DNA of 64,000 nucleotides from Thiosulfatimonas sediminis (GCF_011398355.1 NZ_AP021889.1:1674001-1738000), one strand, 5' to 3'. Counted from the stretch's first letter, positions 35,071 through 45,226 are shown. Program-made: numbers and translations. Notes: a model not told the origin generated them from the sequence alone.

Positions 35071-36483
35071 ATGCAAACACTGCAAAATGAATCCCCATCA
35101 GCCACACGCCAAGTTAAAGACAGTATGGGGACGTTAGACGTTCCGCTAAATGCACTCTATGGCGCGCAAACCCAACGTGCGATTAACAATTTCCCAATTT
35201 CTGGCACACCTTTACCTGCGAGTTTTATTCAAGCGGTTAGCTATGTAAAATTTGCCTGTTCAGAAGCAAATAAAGAACTTGGCTTAATGTCCGATGAGAA
35301 GGCAGAAGCGATCCAAACTGCCGCCAAAGCGATTATCCAAGGCGAATACCTTGACCAATTCCCTATCGATGTTTTTCAAACAGGCTCAGGCACCAGCACC
35401 AATATGAACGCCAATGAAGTCTTAGCGACCTTGGCGGAAAAACTGACCGGAACCGCAGTGCATCCAAACGATGATTTAAACATGAGCCAAAGTTCAAACG
35501 ACGTTATTCCAACCGCGATTCACGTGGCAGCTTCGATTGCTTTGGAAGAAAAATTATTGCCGGCGCTTCGTCATTTGTGCAATACCCTAAAAGACCGTGA
35601 GGTCGAATTAGCGGGCGTAATTAAAACCGGACGTACGCACTTAATGGACGCCATGCCAATTAGCATGACCCAAGAATTACGTGCTTGGCGCGCACAATTA
35701 GAAGACAACATTGCCCGCTTACAAGACACTCAAAAACGCATTCAAAAACTGCCGATTGGTGGCACAGCAGTAGGCACCGGCATTAATGCGGATCCAGAGT
35801 TTGGCCCTCTAACTTGCGCGAATTTGGCGACCATCACCGCCATGCATTTTGAGCCGATGGACAATCTTTTTATCGGTTTAAGCTCACAAGATACCGCTCT
35901 GGAATTAAGCGGACAATTGAATGTGCTTGCCGCCAGTTTAATGAAAATCGCCAACGATTTACGCTGGATGAACTCAGGACCGCTTGCCGGTTTGGGGGAA
36001 ATTCAACTACCCGCGCTGCAACCCGGTAGTTCAATCATGCCGGGCAAAGTGAATCCGGTCATCCCGGAGGCGGTCTGTATGGTTGCCGCTCAAGTCATGG
36101 GCAACCATACTGCGATTACCATCGGTGCTCAAGCCGGTAATTTCCAGTTAAATGTAATGCTGCCAATGATCGCTTTGAACCTGCTACAAAGTTTAGAAAT
36201 TTCTGCCAACGCAATCACGCAATTGGCCGACTTAGCCATAAAAGGGTTTAGCGTTAACCACAGCAACATACAGCAAGCCTTAGAAGTGAACCCGATTTTA
36301 GTCACCGCACTTAACACCGTTGTAGGTTATGAAAAAGGCGCGGCAATTGCAAAAGAAGCCTATGCCTCAGGCCGTCCAGTTTTAGATGTCGCCTTAGAAA
36401 TGACTGATTTGGACGAAGCCACGTTGAAGCAATACCTCAATCCAGCACTTTTAACGCAAGGTGGTAATCCACAAATCGCTTAA
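35071..36483 (+). CDS. fumC: Class II fumarate hydratase
   Basis: This 470-residue enzyme interconverts fumarate and malate in the TCA cycle. Signatures are SGTSTNMNANEVLA, TGRTHLMDAMPISM, and GSSIMPGKVNPVIPE, the fumarase/aspartase superfamily motif. It is oxygen-stable and lacks Fe-S cysteines, unlike class I fumarases. The ATG at 35071 is preferred to a TTG two codons upstream because the AAGAG ribosome site lies at the right distance. Confidence 0.96.
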   Translation: MQTLQNESPSATRQVKDSMGTLDVPLNALYGAQTQRAINNFPISGTPLPASFIQAVSYVKFACSEANKELGLMSDEKAEAIQTAAKAIIQGEYLDQFPIDVFQTGSGTSTNMNANEVLATLAEKLTGTAVHPNDDLNMSQSSNDVIPTAIHVAASIALEEKLLPALRHLCNTLKDREVELAGVIKTGRTHLMDAMPISMTQELRAWRAQLEDNIARLQDTQKRIQKLPIGGTAVGTGINADPEFGPLTCANLATITAMHFEPMDNLFIGLSSQDTALELSGQLNVLAASLMKIANDLRWMNSGPLAGLGEIQLPALQPGSSIMPGKVNPVIPEAVCMVAAQVMGNHTAITIGAQAGNFQLNVMLPMIALNLLQSLEISANAITQLADLAIKGFSVNHSNIQQALEVNPILVTALNTVVGYEKGAAIAKEAYASGRPVLDVALEMTDLDEATLKQYLNPALLTQGGNPQIA

Positions 36484-36577
36484 TAGCAGGTAAATTTACG
36501 ACGTATTTACCCTCACAGGCAATAGTTCAATTGTTACAATGTTGCCTGAAACCAATCGTATAAAAAAGGAATCTCGC

Positions 36578-36943
36578 ATGGCCGTTATCGACCTAAAATC
36601 TGACCAATTTGACGACATGATCAACAACAACGATATTGTTATTTTTGACTTCTGGGCCGAATGGTGTGGTCCTTGTAAACAATTCGCCCCAACGTTTACC
36701 GAGATTGCCGAAAAATACCCAGAAATCAAGTTTTGCAAAGTGAATGTGGAAGAAGAAGAGCAACTCGCTGCAATGTTCCAAGTTCGCTCGATTCCAACCT
36801 TGGTTTTCATGCGTGAAAAAGTTGTGGTTTTCTCAAACCCAGGTGCGATTCCAGGGAATGCACTTGAAGAAGGCATCAAGCAACTATGCGACTTAGACAT
36901 GGCACAAGTTCATAAGGACGTTGCCGCAGCGCAAGCGCAATAA
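36578..36943 (+). CDS. Thioredoxin family protein
   Basis: From ATG 36578 (MAVIDLKSDQFDDM), preceded by AAGGA, the protein has 121 residues. The active site is DFWAEWCGPCKQFAP, with the usual cis-proline loop VRSIPTLVFM. The C-terminus carries a short extra tail (MAQVHKDVAAAQAQ). It is a cytoplasmic disulfide reductase. The upstream in-frame extension of 13 codons lacks similarity to thioredoxins. Confidence 0.93.
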   Translation: MAVIDLKSDQFDDMINNNDIVIFDFWAEWCGPCKQFAPTFTEIAEKYPEIKFCKVNVEEEEQLAAMFQVRSIPTLVFMREKVVVFSNPGAIPGNALEEGIKQLCDLDMAQVHKDVAAAQAQ

Positions 36944-37290
36944 GCAATAAACGCAGATCAAAACTTTCGGGATAGGCAAATCGGTAGCTTAATGCCTAGC
37001 CCGAATGACTTTAGGATCATTTAGATCAATTCTGCGCCTCCCTTGCTTATAATTTTCCCCCAGAAAAACTGCTCAGGTGACATCTCCTGTCAGCGGTTTA
37101 TCCGGAAACACCTTGCAAAGCTTCACTTGTGAACCGGCCCTTTATCAGGTCTGAACATAACGGCAAACAGCCTTGCTCTGTCAAAACTTTTCTATGCTGA
37201 AAGTCGTTTGGATTACTTTGCACCTTATTAACCATAACGAATATTCAGTACCGATAAAATCGCAAACATAAAAGCATTAAAGGTTATGCC
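36944..37290. other. 347-bp intergenic region with a hairpin and a possible decayed repeat
   Basis: A stem formed by CGGGATAGGCA and TGCCTAGCCCG lies at 36968-37003, after the thioredoxin gene, but it lacks a T-run. Around 37155-37205 the sequence (GGCAAACAG, CTTGCTCTGTCAAA, GTCGTTTGG) resembles the right half of the 59246-59494 repeat, so a decayed copy is possible. Promoters for the SDR gene must also lie here. Confidence 0.4.
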
Positions 37291-38151
37291 ATGCCGAGCA
37301 AACTTCTGCCCCCCAGTACCATTCTTATTACCGGCTGCTCCACCGGTATTGGCTATTATTGCCTGCAACAACTTCACCAAGCGGGCTACCAGGTGATCGC
37401 CTCGGCGCGTCAAGCACAAGATGTCGAACGCCTTCAACAGCAAGGGTATCAAGCCGTACAGATTGACCTGGCGGACACGAATTCCATTCAAAATGGCTTA
37501 GAGCAGGCGCTGAAAATGAGTGGCGGCAGCATTGATGCACTGTTTAATAACGGGGCTTTTGGATTGCCTGGTGCAGTAGAAGATTTAAGTCGTGATGCAA
37601 TGCGTTATCAATTTGAAACGAATGTTTTTGGCACCCAAGAACTCACCAATCGCATCCTACCGATTATGCGGCAACAAGGACATGGCAAAATCATCTATAA
37701 CAGTTCGATTTTAGGCTTTGCGGCTATGCCATATCGTGGTGCTTACAACGCCTCAAAATTTGCGATTGAAGGTTTTGCCGATACCTTGCGACTTGAGGTT
37801 GCTAAAGACAATATTCAAGTGAGCCTGATTGAACCGGGGCCGATTCTTTCCGATTTTCGTAAAAATGCTTTTGCACAGTTTCAACGCTGGATTACCCCTG
37901 CCACCTCAGCGCATCACGCCCAATATCACGCGATGTTAGAACGCCTCGAAACCGTTGGGCCTGCGGCTCCTTTTACGCTCGGGCCGCAAGCGGTCTATAA
38001 AGATTTGTTGCACGCCTTACAAAGCAAACAAGCCAAAATTCGTTATCGTGTGACGGTGCCCACCAAAGTATTTGCGACCTTAAAACGCATACTACCAACC
38101 CGCCTACTCGATAAACTGCTGGTGAAAGCCGGTGGTGACGGCAAGCGTTAA
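37291..38151 (+). CDS. Short-chain dehydrogenase/reductase
   Basis: The 286 residues have the classical SDR features: the nucleotide-binding ILITGCSTGIGYYCLQQL, NNGAFG, the catalytic Ser in IIYNSSILG and YNASKFAIEGF as the YxxxK pair, and PGPI after it. NAD(P) specificity and substrate are unknown. It converges on mobA with a 4-base overlap. It has no obvious link to the neighbouring nitrate operon. Confidence 0.88.
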   Translation: MPSKLLPPSTILITGCSTGIGYYCLQQLHQAGYQVIASARQAQDVERLQQQGYQAVQIDLADTNSIQNGLEQALKMSGGSIDALFNNGAFGLPGAVEDLSRDAMRYQFETNVFGTQELTNRILPIMRQQGHGKIIYNSSILGFAAMPYRGAYNASKFAIEGFADTLRLEVAKDNIQVSLIEPGPILSDFRKNAFAQFQRWITPATSAHHAQYHAMLERLETVGPAAPFTLGPQAVYKDLLHALQSKQAKIRYRVTVPTKVFATLKRILPTRLLDKLLVKAGGDGKR

Positions 38152-38738
38152 AACTGGTTGCAGTTCAATAACTGCGCATCACACGTTAGCGTAAACGTGA
38201 CGCATTCGCGTGTTTGCAACCAACCTTTAATTGAGCGCTGGCCGCTATCAAGATAGGATTTTAACGAACTTATCTGCATCGTAGCCAAGCCCAAATGTGC
38301 AAAGTGCAACTTATCCAAAGTCTGTAAAACGCGTATCGTCGACGGATTGTTAGATAGACTGTGCCGCCAATCTCCAAGCGCAATTTGCAGATATTGCGGC
38401 ACAGCACCAATCGAATCCACTGGCCAAGTCACCCAATAATCGACCTTATTTGTTAGCCCATATTCCAAGGCACTTTCAATCCCTGCTAAAGGGCCTTGAT
38501 AATCACCTTGCCCGCCTCTTCGGTCACAAATTACCGGATACCCTAGCGCCTGATAACGGCTTAGATTTCGATTGGCACTAATGACGATATGCGCCTGTAA
38601 ACCAAGTGCTTTTAATTGTTGCTCAATCTGTGCCACAACCAACGCCACAAAAGGCTGTTGCTGATGACAGCACCAGCCTTTGTCTTGGCCGCCCATACGA
38701 CGTCCCTCCCCTCCGGAAAGCACGATTATCCCTAACAT
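38148..38738 (-). CDS. mobA: Molybdenum cofactor guanylyltransferase
   Basis: This 196-residue protein adds GMP to molybdopterin to form bis-MGD for enzymes such as nitrate reductase. The N-terminal nucleotide-binding motif is LSGGEGRRMGGQDKGW, followed by VICDRRGGQGDYQGPLAGI. The end is divergent. It is the last gene of the nitrate/molybdenum operon and overlaps moeA by 7 bases. Confidence 0.92.
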   Translation of the reverse strand: MLGIIVLSGGEGRRMGGQDKGWCCHQQQPFVALVVAQIEQQLKALGLQAHIVISANRNLSRYQALGYPVICDRRGGQGDYQGPLAGIESALEYGLTNKVDYWVTWPVDSIGAVPQYLQIALGDWRHSLSNNPSTIRVLQTLDKLHFAHLGLATMQISSLKSYLDSGQRSIKGWLQTRECVTFTLTCDAQLLNCNQF

Positions 38739-39958
38739 TCGGTGCCTGCAAAAAATCGCACACGATCCCCTTTTGCGAGGGATTGATGCGCAGCAACCCG
38801 AATAAACCCCTGCGCTTTTTGCAACACACTAAGCTGACTCGCTGAAGCCTGCATTGGCCAAACCTCAGAGCCAACACGCCGTACAAGAATCCAGCGCAAC
38901 TTATCCGCAATCTGCAGCGGTTCGGCTAAGCGCAACTCTTCACCCTGTGCAAACTCAGTAGCCAAAGCCTGCCCTGCCATCACCTGCAATAATGGCTTTG
39001 CAAATAACTGAAAACTAAAATAGGTCGCCAAAGGATTACCTGGTAATGCCAGCAATTGCGCACGTCCAAGCTGTGCGCTCATCAAAGGTTTTGCCGGTTT
39101 CATATTAATCTTAAAACGGTGAAAATGACCTTCTGCCTGCAAAATTTTCGGTAACCAATCTTTATCGCCAACCGAACTGCCGCCCACCGTGAAAATACAA
39201 TCCACGGTTTGACCTAAACTTTGCAGCCGTTGAGCAATCACCGCGTACTCATCAGGTAAGGTTTCCATCGCCACCAATTCAATCGACAAACCACTGAGCA
39301 AACCCTGTAATAAAAACCGATTGGCGTTATAAACGCCTCCTTGCGTTAAAGGCTCACCAGGGTCTGTCAACTCATCACCCAACGTCAGCACAGCCACCTT
39401 TGGCTTAACAAATACCGACACTTGCGAACAGCCAACTGAAGCCAATAAAGCTCGTTCTTTCGTCGCTAGAAGCGTCCCCTTAGCAAGCAGTTTTTCACCT
39501 TGCCGCACATCCGAACCAACCGCCTTTATGTGTCGACCCTGCGACCACAACTTATGCGGAAGATTCGGATTAAGCAACCAATCACCATCAGGCGTGGTTT
39601 GCAAGACGGCATACTCAAGCGGCACGATTGCATCACAACCTTGGGGAATTACGGCACCGGTCATAATACGCTGTGCTTGGCCCGCTTGTAACACACAATC
39701 AGACGGCACTTTGTCCGCAAAAGCACTGGCCAAAATACGAAAACGGGCTGAGCGATCTTGACTATTAATCGCAAACCCATCCATCGCACTTTGTGGCCAA
39801 GTCGGCCAATTGATTGGCGCGAACACATCTTGCGCCAGTACACGACCTTGCGCCTGCCAAAGAGGGAGGGATTCCGTCGGCATAAGCACCGAACGCGCTT
39901 GTTGCAACACCGCTGCATAAGCCTGTTCAAACTCAACAATCATCGGATTTACCTGCAT
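38732..39958 (-). CDS. moeA: Molybdopterin molybdotransferase
   Basis: MoeA inserts molybdate into adenylated molybdopterin. From ATG 39958 (MQVNPMIVEFEQAYA) it has 408 residues, as usual. Motifs are WPQSAMDGFAI, AQRIMTGAVIPQGCDAIVPLE, TLGDELTDPGEPL, TVGGSSVGDKDWLPK and ALPGNPLATYFSF. The start shares one base with the trpD2 stop (TAATG), a sign of translational coupling; a longer in-frame form would begin inside trpD2. Confidence 0.95.
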   Translation of the reverse strand: MQVNPMIVEFEQAYAAVLQQARSVLMPTESLPLWQAQGRVLAQDVFAPINWPTWPQSAMDGFAINSQDRSARFRILASAFADKVPSDCVLQAGQAQRIMTGAVIPQGCDAIVPLEYAVLQTTPDGDWLLNPNLPHKLWSQGRHIKAVGSDVRQGEKLLAKGTLLATKERALLASVGCSQVSVFVKPKVAVLTLGDELTDPGEPLTQGGVYNANRFLLQGLLSGLSIELVAMETLPDEYAVIAQRLQSLGQTVDCIFTVGGSSVGDKDWLPKILQAEGHFHRFKINMKPAKPLMSAQLGRAQLLALPGNPLATYFSFQLFAKPLLQVMAGQALATEFAQGEELRLAEPLQIADKLRWILVRRVGSEVWPMQASASQLSVLQKAQGFIRVAAHQSLAKGDRVRFFAGTEC

Positions 39959-40983
39959 TAACACTGTCCACTCCTTTGCTGCCAAAATTGACTGGCCGTT
40001 TGATATGCGTGCTCAAAAAAGTTTGCTTGCTCTAGCAGCGTTACCGGGTTTTCACTGTCCGCCAAAGCGATGCACATTAAACCCACTGCCGCAGTACAAA
40101 TCACACTCTGGGTCCCATAAAGATCGTTTTTTTGGCCTTGCCAAAGCTGCACTAAATCCTCGTGCTGCCAAGATTCCGGACGCACTTGTCGTTCGATGAC
40201 TGCCGGAATTTTCAGCTCCATCGGCTCGGCTTGATTAGGTAATGAAAAGAACAGCTTTATTAAGGCATCCGGCCGAATCTCGGCTTCGCCACCTTCGCCC
40301 TTAAACACCAAGTTACAGCGGCTGTGATTGACCTGTGCCGCAGCATGATGCAACTGCTCCACGCCCTTATGATAAATACCTTGCACTGCAGCAGGCGCTC
40401 GCATTGGATTAAGCAGTTTAACCAAGGTATTAAACACCGTGCGCACCCCCAACTCTTCTTTTAAATGGAGTAGGTCTCGCACCATTGGCAATACGGAACC
40501 AATCGCAAGGTAATTGACTTGGCCGGACTGCCAATCAAGGCCAACTGACTCGGTGTTTAAAGAAGCAATACCCAGCGATTCAAGCCACTGTTCAGCATAA
40601 GCACGTTGCGCAAACTGCCCACTGTCGCCATGCAATAAAACCCGATAACCATTTTCCGCCAACAGCTTTAGGGCCAGTAAAAAATACGGTGGATAGCGCC
40701 ATTTTCCAGAGTAACTCACCCAATTTACGTCGACCGAATAGCCGCTAAAATCCGCAACCTCAGCCAGCTGAGCCTGTACTGCCTGCATAAAACCGAGCAA
40801 CTCCGTTTGGCTTTCCCCATTGGCACGCATTAGCAGTAAAAATGCCCCAAGCTGTTTATCACTGACCTGCCCCTGCAGCAACATTTGCATCGCCTGCTGG
40901 GCTTCTGCAACCTCTAAACAGCGGCGGCTACGTGGTCCCTTGCCGAGAATACGCAAAAATTGACTAAAGGGATGATCACTCAT
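39958..40983 (-). CDS. Anthranilate phosphoribosyltransferase-like protein TrpD2 (YbiB family)
   Basis: This 341-residue protein has the TrpD fold (MQMLLQGQVSDKQLGAFLLL, LHGDSGQFAQRAY, RTVFNTLVKLLNPMRAPAAV) but lacks clear phosphoribosyl-anthranilate active-site motifs. The family includes E. coli YbiB, reported to bind nucleic acids. It sits between cysG and moeA and overlaps both neighbours by a few bases, so it is a true member of the nitrate operon. Why such a protein travels with nitrate assimilation genes is unknown. Confidence 0.85.
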   Translation of the reverse strand: MSDHPFSQFLRILGKGPRSRRCLEVAEAQQAMQMLLQGQVSDKQLGAFLLLMRANGESQTELLGFMQAVQAQLAEVADFSGYSVDVNWVSYSGKWRYPPYFLLALKLLAENGYRVLLHGDSGQFAQRAYAEQWLESLGIASLNTESVGLDWQSGQVNYLAIGSVLPMVRDLLHLKEELGVRTVFNTLVKLLNPMRAPAAVQGIYHKGVEQLHHAAAQVNHSRCNLVFKGEGGEAEIRPDALIKLFFSLPNQAEPMELKIPAVIERQVRPESWQHEDLVQLWQGQKNDLYGTQSVICTAAVGLMCIALADSENPVTLLEQANFFEHAYQTASQFWQQRSGQC

Positions 40984-42431
40984 ACCGCTACCTGCAACAC
41001 CTCAAACGCGGCTTGCGGCTTTTTTAAAAGCGCAGCAGCCTGCAGCTGGTGCAATTTGGCGCGCACTTTTAAAACCTCGCCAATCACCAATAAGGCTGGC
41101 GGCTGAATTTTATTGTGCGCAATGGTGTCGCTCAATTGGTCCAAAGTGACTACAGTAATTTTCTGGTTAGCGCGAGTTCCGTTTTCAATAATCGCTGCCG
41201 GAATCGTTTTACTGACACCGTGACGAATCAGCTCGCTCTGGATTTCAGCGGCATTTTTAATCCCCATGTAAAACACCATCGTATCCCCAGACTGCGCCAA
41301 ACGTGCATAGTCGATTTTTTGCGCACCGGCTTGTTGATGCCCCGTCACCAAGGCAACCGAATGCGAATAATCGCGATGCGTTAGCGGGAAGTCACAGCTA
41401 GCAGCACAACCGGCTGCGGCGGTAATTCCCGGGACAACTTGAAACGGCACGCCCTCTTCTGCCAAAAGCTCCGCTTCTTCTGCACCGCGTCCAAAAATAT
41501 ACGGATCACCGCCTTTTAAACGCGCCACTTTTTTCCCTTCTTGCGCCAACTGCAACAGCAATTCGGAAATCTTCGCTTGCGGCATACGGTGCCAACGCTC
41601 GCGCTTGCCAACGTAAATTCGCTCAGCTTCACGGCGCGCCATATCCAAAATTTCTGGTGAAACTAAACGGTCATACACCACCACATCGGCTTGTTGTAAT
41701 AACCGTAACGCTTTGAAGGTCATCAATTCAGGGTCACCTGGACCTGCGCCAATCAAATAAACTTCACCTTGTGGGCTAAATTCGGTCTGAGCGTCAGTGT
41801 GTAATTTTTGTTCCAGCATCTGTCTAGCTTCTTGCTGCTTGCCATGCAATACGCGATCTAAAAATGACTCGTTAAGCAGACCTTCCCAAAACTGTTTGCG
41901 TCCGTCCGGATGGCTAATTTTGTCTTTCACTGCTTGGCGATATTCACCGACTAATTCCGTCACCTTAGAAAAACCGTGCGGAATCAAGGTCTCTAAGCGT
42001 GATTTCATTAAACGCGCCAATACCGGCGAACGTCCACCTGTAGATACCGCGATGGTCATAGGCCCGCGCTCAACAATTCCGGGTAAAATAAAGTCACAAT
42101 ATTGGGTTTGATCGGCAACATTCACAGGAATATGCCGCGCCTTACAATACTGATAGACCGCGACATTCACCGGCTGAACATCAGTCGCCGAAATCACGAG
42201 CTGAGGACGTTCTAAAGTCGCCATTAACGCCTCTGAAAACTCGCCCCACTGCCAAATGACCTTGCCTTGCTCTAAGTGAAAACGCATCTCGGCTTTGAGC
42301 TCCGGCGCAATCACCGTCACACGCGCGCCGGCTTTGATAAATAAATCGGCTTTACGTGCTGCGACAGTACCTCCTCCGACAATCACGCAAGGTTGGTCAT
42401 TGATTTTGCTAAAAATCGGTAAATAATCCAT
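40980..42431 (-). CDS. cysG: Siroheme synthase (uroporphyrinogen methylase, dehydrogenase, ferrochelatase)
   Basis: From ATG 42431 (MDYLPIFSKINDQPCVIV) the protein has 483 residues. The N-terminal dehydrogenase/chelatase part has VIVGGGTVAARKADLFIKAG and ILPGIVERGPMTIAVSTGG. The C-terminal SUMT part has YLIGAGPGDPELMTFKAL, VVYDRLVSPEILDMA and RLKGGDPYIFGRGAEE. It makes siroheme, the cofactor of nitrite and sulfite reductases, which fits its place behind nasA. A longer frame starting inside nasA is not supported. Confidence 0.95.
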   Translation of the reverse strand: MDYLPIFSKINDQPCVIVGGGTVAARKADLFIKAGARVTVIAPELKAEMRFHLEQGKVIWQWGEFSEALMATLERPQLVISATDVQPVNVAVYQYCKARHIPVNVADQTQYCDFILPGIVERGPMTIAVSTGGRSPVLARLMKSRLETLIPHGFSKVTELVGEYRQAVKDKISHPDGRKQFWEGLLNESFLDRVLHGKQQEARQMLEQKLHTDAQTEFSPQGEVYLIGAGPGDPELMTFKALRLLQQADVVVYDRLVSPEILDMARREAERIYVGKRERWHRMPQAKISELLLQLAQEGKKVARLKGGDPYIFGRGAEEAELLAEEGVPFQVVPGITAAAGCAASCDFPLTHRDYSHSVALVTGHQQAGAQKIDYARLAQSGDTMVFYMGIKNAAEIQSELIRHGVSKTIPAAIIENGTRANQKITVVTLDQLSDTIAHNKIQPPALLVIGEVLKVRAKLHQLQAAALLKKPQAAFEVLQVAV

Positions 42432-42454
42432 CTTATCTCTCCTTCCTCTACGCC

Positions 42455-45190
42455 TTACGCCGAGGTTAATTCTTTTATTTTGGCTTGCTGCTGCGCAATA
42501 ATTTCTGTCAGTTCTGGCACACAACTACCACAATTGGTTCCGGCTTTTAACGCTTGGCCAATTTGCTCAGCACTGCTCAGTTGTTGGCTGACAATGGCTT
42601 CGATAATGGTGTTTAAGCCCACACCAAAACAGCTGCAAACTGTCGGCCCAGTCTCTTTGGCACCACTATTGCGGCCCGCCAATAAAAAACGACGCTGCTG
42701 CGCAGCAAGCGGCTCGGCAAACAGAGACCCTAGCCAATTGCGGTCTAAGGTGTGTGATTCCAGCGCAATAAAGGCGACCGCTTGCAACTGCCCATCCACC
42801 AGCTGCGCCATGCGTAATTGCTGCTGGTTTGCATCCAGATAACTCAGCCATTCACTTGACGGGTTTTGTGCGCCAAATAAAGTCGGTAAATGTGCTTGTA
42901 ATTCGTGCAAACTCAGCGCCTCTTTCCCCTGCTCCATGGCAATTTCATAACGTGAGAAATCTTTACCGCTCACCTTATTCCAATAGGCAATACCCTCTAG
43001 TTTTAGCGCCTGACGAGAAAAAATCACCCCTTGCCATGCACTCTTAAACGGCTGAACATTCACGACAGCATGCTTAAATTCCGGCTGCCCAGAAAGCCCG
43101 TCAACCACGGCTGGAATCAAGGCATCGACATTACCCGCACTGGCAAACTGGCGATTCCAGTGCATCGGTACAAACAGTTCGCCACGTCGTTGCTTGGCAC
43201 TGACTTGCGCACGAGCAATTAAGCGATAATCACCGGTTTTCCCTTGCAAACACAGCAGTTGTCCATCCACAACCCCTTTTTCAGCGGCGTCATGCGGATG
43301 AATTTCCACTTGCATTTCATCCCGATGAGCCATCAATTTTGCCGTTTTCCCTGTGCGAGTCATGCTATGCCACTGATCGCGGTAGCGTCCGGTATTGAGC
43401 ACAAAAGGAAATTGCGCATCGGTTTTATAGCGAGGTGCTTGTGGGGTTATTGCTATACAACGCGCTTTACCAGAGGGCGTAAAAAACTTTCCATCCGAAA
43501 ACAAGCGCTTGGTGCCGAGCGGATTCTCTACATTTACCGGCCACTGCATTGGGGTTAACTGTTGATATTGCTCATCACTCAATCGCGCCAATCCAGAAAT
43601 ATCAAAATCACGCGTGCCATTGTTTTGATAACCCGATAGCGCCGCGTGCTCGCGGAAAATCTGCGCCACATTTTGATAATCAAACGCGTCAACAAACCCC
43701 ATACGTTTAGCAACTTCACACAGCATCCACCAATCGGCACGAGCGTTTTCGGGCCCGGCCATAAACGCACGCTGACGAGAAATAGTGCGTTCCGAGTTGG
43801 TCACCGTGCCATCAATTTCGCCCCAAGTTAAAGCCGGTAATAACACATCCGCCACCTCGGTGGTGTCGGTATGCTGCATACAGTCTGAGACCACAACCAT
43901 TTCGCACCGCTGCAAAGCTTGACGCACAAAATTTGCATTGGGCATCGACACAACCGGATTGGTGTTCATAATCCAAATCGCTTTGATTTTGCCGGTAGCC
44001 ACCGCATTAAACATATCCACCGCTTTCAAGCCATTGCTCTGCGCCATATTGGCTGCTTTCCAAAAACGAGCCACGCGATGAATATCTTCAGAATTGCTAA
44101 AATCCATATGGGCCGCAAGCTGATTGGCCAAACCACCCACTTCACGCCCCCCCATTGCATTGGGCTGTCCGGTAATCGAAAATGGCCCCATGCCCACCTG
44201 CCCTATTCGGCCTGTGGCCAAATGCACATTGATAATTGCATTCGATTTATCCACACCGCTGGACGATTGGTTGACCCCTTGCGAATACAGGGTGACCATT
44301 TTTTGATGCTCGCGTACCCAGCGATAAAAAGTCTGTAACTGAGTCACTTCCAACCCGCACTCTTTAGCAACACGATGAATATCGCCTTGCAAAATTTGCG
44401 CATGGCTAAAGGCCTCTTTAAAACCTTCGGTATGATTATTAATAAACGCTTCGTCTAAGGCTTCGTTCTGCCCTAGACTGGCCAATAATCCGTTAAACAA
44501 GTTAGCGTCCGAACCGGGTGCAATCGCCAAATGCAAATCAGCAATATCACAGGTCGCGGTTTGACGGGGATCAACCACCACGATTTTCATACTCGGGCGC
44601 TGTTTTTTCGCCGCCGCAATTCGTTGATAAATAATCGGGTGCGCCCATGCGGTATTGGAACCAACAATCACCACCAAATCCGCCAACTCCAAATCTTCAT
44701 AACTGCATGGCACGGCATCAACCCCAAAGGCACGCTTATAACCGACCACAGCAGACGCCATACATAGGCGCGAATTGGTATCAATATTGGCACTGCCAAT
44801 AAAGCCTTTCATCAGCTTATTGGCGACATAATAGTCTTCCGTTAGAAACTGCCCAGAAACATAAAACGCCACGGCATCAGGGCCATGTTCAGCAATCACT
44901 TGTGTAAATTTTTCGGCGACCGTATTAAGTGCGCTCGACCAACTCACCGTCTTGCCCTTGAATTGCGGCGCGAGCATTCGGCCGTCAAAGCTGAGGGTTT
45001 CTCCCGCTGCCGAGCCTTTTACGCACAACTTGCCAAAATTCGCTGGATGCGTTTTATCACCCAGCACTTTTACTTTAATGTCTGCAAGCTTTTGCGCCTT
45101 GGCATCGACTTTAACTTCGATACCACAGCCAACGCCACAATACGGACAGGTGGTGTTAATCGAATCGCTGGAAGGGATTTGCTTGTTCAT
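42455..45190 (-). CDS. nasA: Assimilatory nitrate reductase catalytic subunit
   Basis: The 911 residues include the N-terminal [4Fe-4S] motif CPYCGVGCGIEV...LCVKGSAAG, the molybdopterin domain (NPVVSMPNANFVRQAL, LLPALTWGEIDGTVTNSERT), the dinucleotide-binding domain near HSMTRTGKTAKL, and a C-terminal BFD-like [2Fe-2S] domain (TVCSCFGVG...GTNCGSCVPEL). That layout is the NasA/NarB-type cytoplasmic nitrate reductase, which reduces nitrate to nitrite for growth. There is no signal peptide, so it is not periplasmic NapA. The genes for its cofactor (moeA, mobA) and siroheme (cysG) are downstream. Confidence 0.96.
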   Translation of the reverse strand: MNKQIPSSDSINTTCPYCGVGCGIEVKVDAKAQKLADIKVKVLGDKTHPANFGKLCVKGSAAGETLSFDGRMLAPQFKGKTVSWSSALNTVAEKFTQVIAEHGPDAVAFYVSGQFLTEDYYVANKLMKGFIGSANIDTNSRLCMASAVVGYKRAFGVDAVPCSYEDLELADLVVIVGSNTAWAHPIIYQRIAAAKKQRPSMKIVVVDPRQTATCDIADLHLAIAPGSDANLFNGLLASLGQNEALDEAFINNHTEGFKEAFSHAQILQGDIHRVAKECGLEVTQLQTFYRWVREHQKMVTLYSQGVNQSSSGVDKSNAIINVHLATGRIGQVGMGPFSITGQPNAMGGREVGGLANQLAAHMDFSNSEDIHRVARFWKAANMAQSNGLKAVDMFNAVATGKIKAIWIMNTNPVVSMPNANFVRQALQRCEMVVVSDCMQHTDTTEVADVLLPALTWGEIDGTVTNSERTISRQRAFMAGPENARADWWMLCEVAKRMGFVDAFDYQNVAQIFREHAALSGYQNNGTRDFDISGLARLSDEQYQQLTPMQWPVNVENPLGTKRLFSDGKFFTPSGKARCIAITPQAPRYKTDAQFPFVLNTGRYRDQWHSMTRTGKTAKLMAHRDEMQVEIHPHDAAEKGVVDGQLLCLQGKTGDYRLIARAQVSAKQRRGELFVPMHWNRQFASAGNVDALIPAVVDGLSGQPEFKHAVVNVQPFKSAWQGVIFSRQALKLEGIAYWNKVSGKDFSRYEIAMEQGKEALSLHELQAHLPTLFGAQNPSSEWLSYLDANQQQLRMAQLVDGQLQAVAFIALESHTLDRNWLGSLFAEPLAAQQRRFLLAGRNSGAKETGPTVCSCFGVGLNTIIEAIVSQQLSSAEQIGQALKAGTNCGSCVPELTEIIAQQQAKIKELTSA

Positions 45191-45226
45191 ATCAGATAAC
45201 CTTTTGCCGTGTGATTTAGCGCCAAA

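Noticed and set aside
36488-36510. Inverted repeat GGTAAAT/ATTTACC after fumC as a terminator
   Set aside because: AT-rich 7-bp stem without a T-run; too weak to call.
36968-37003. Terminator after the thioredoxin gene
   Set aside because: The stem is good, but no T-run follows on either strand, so it is recorded only as a hairpin.
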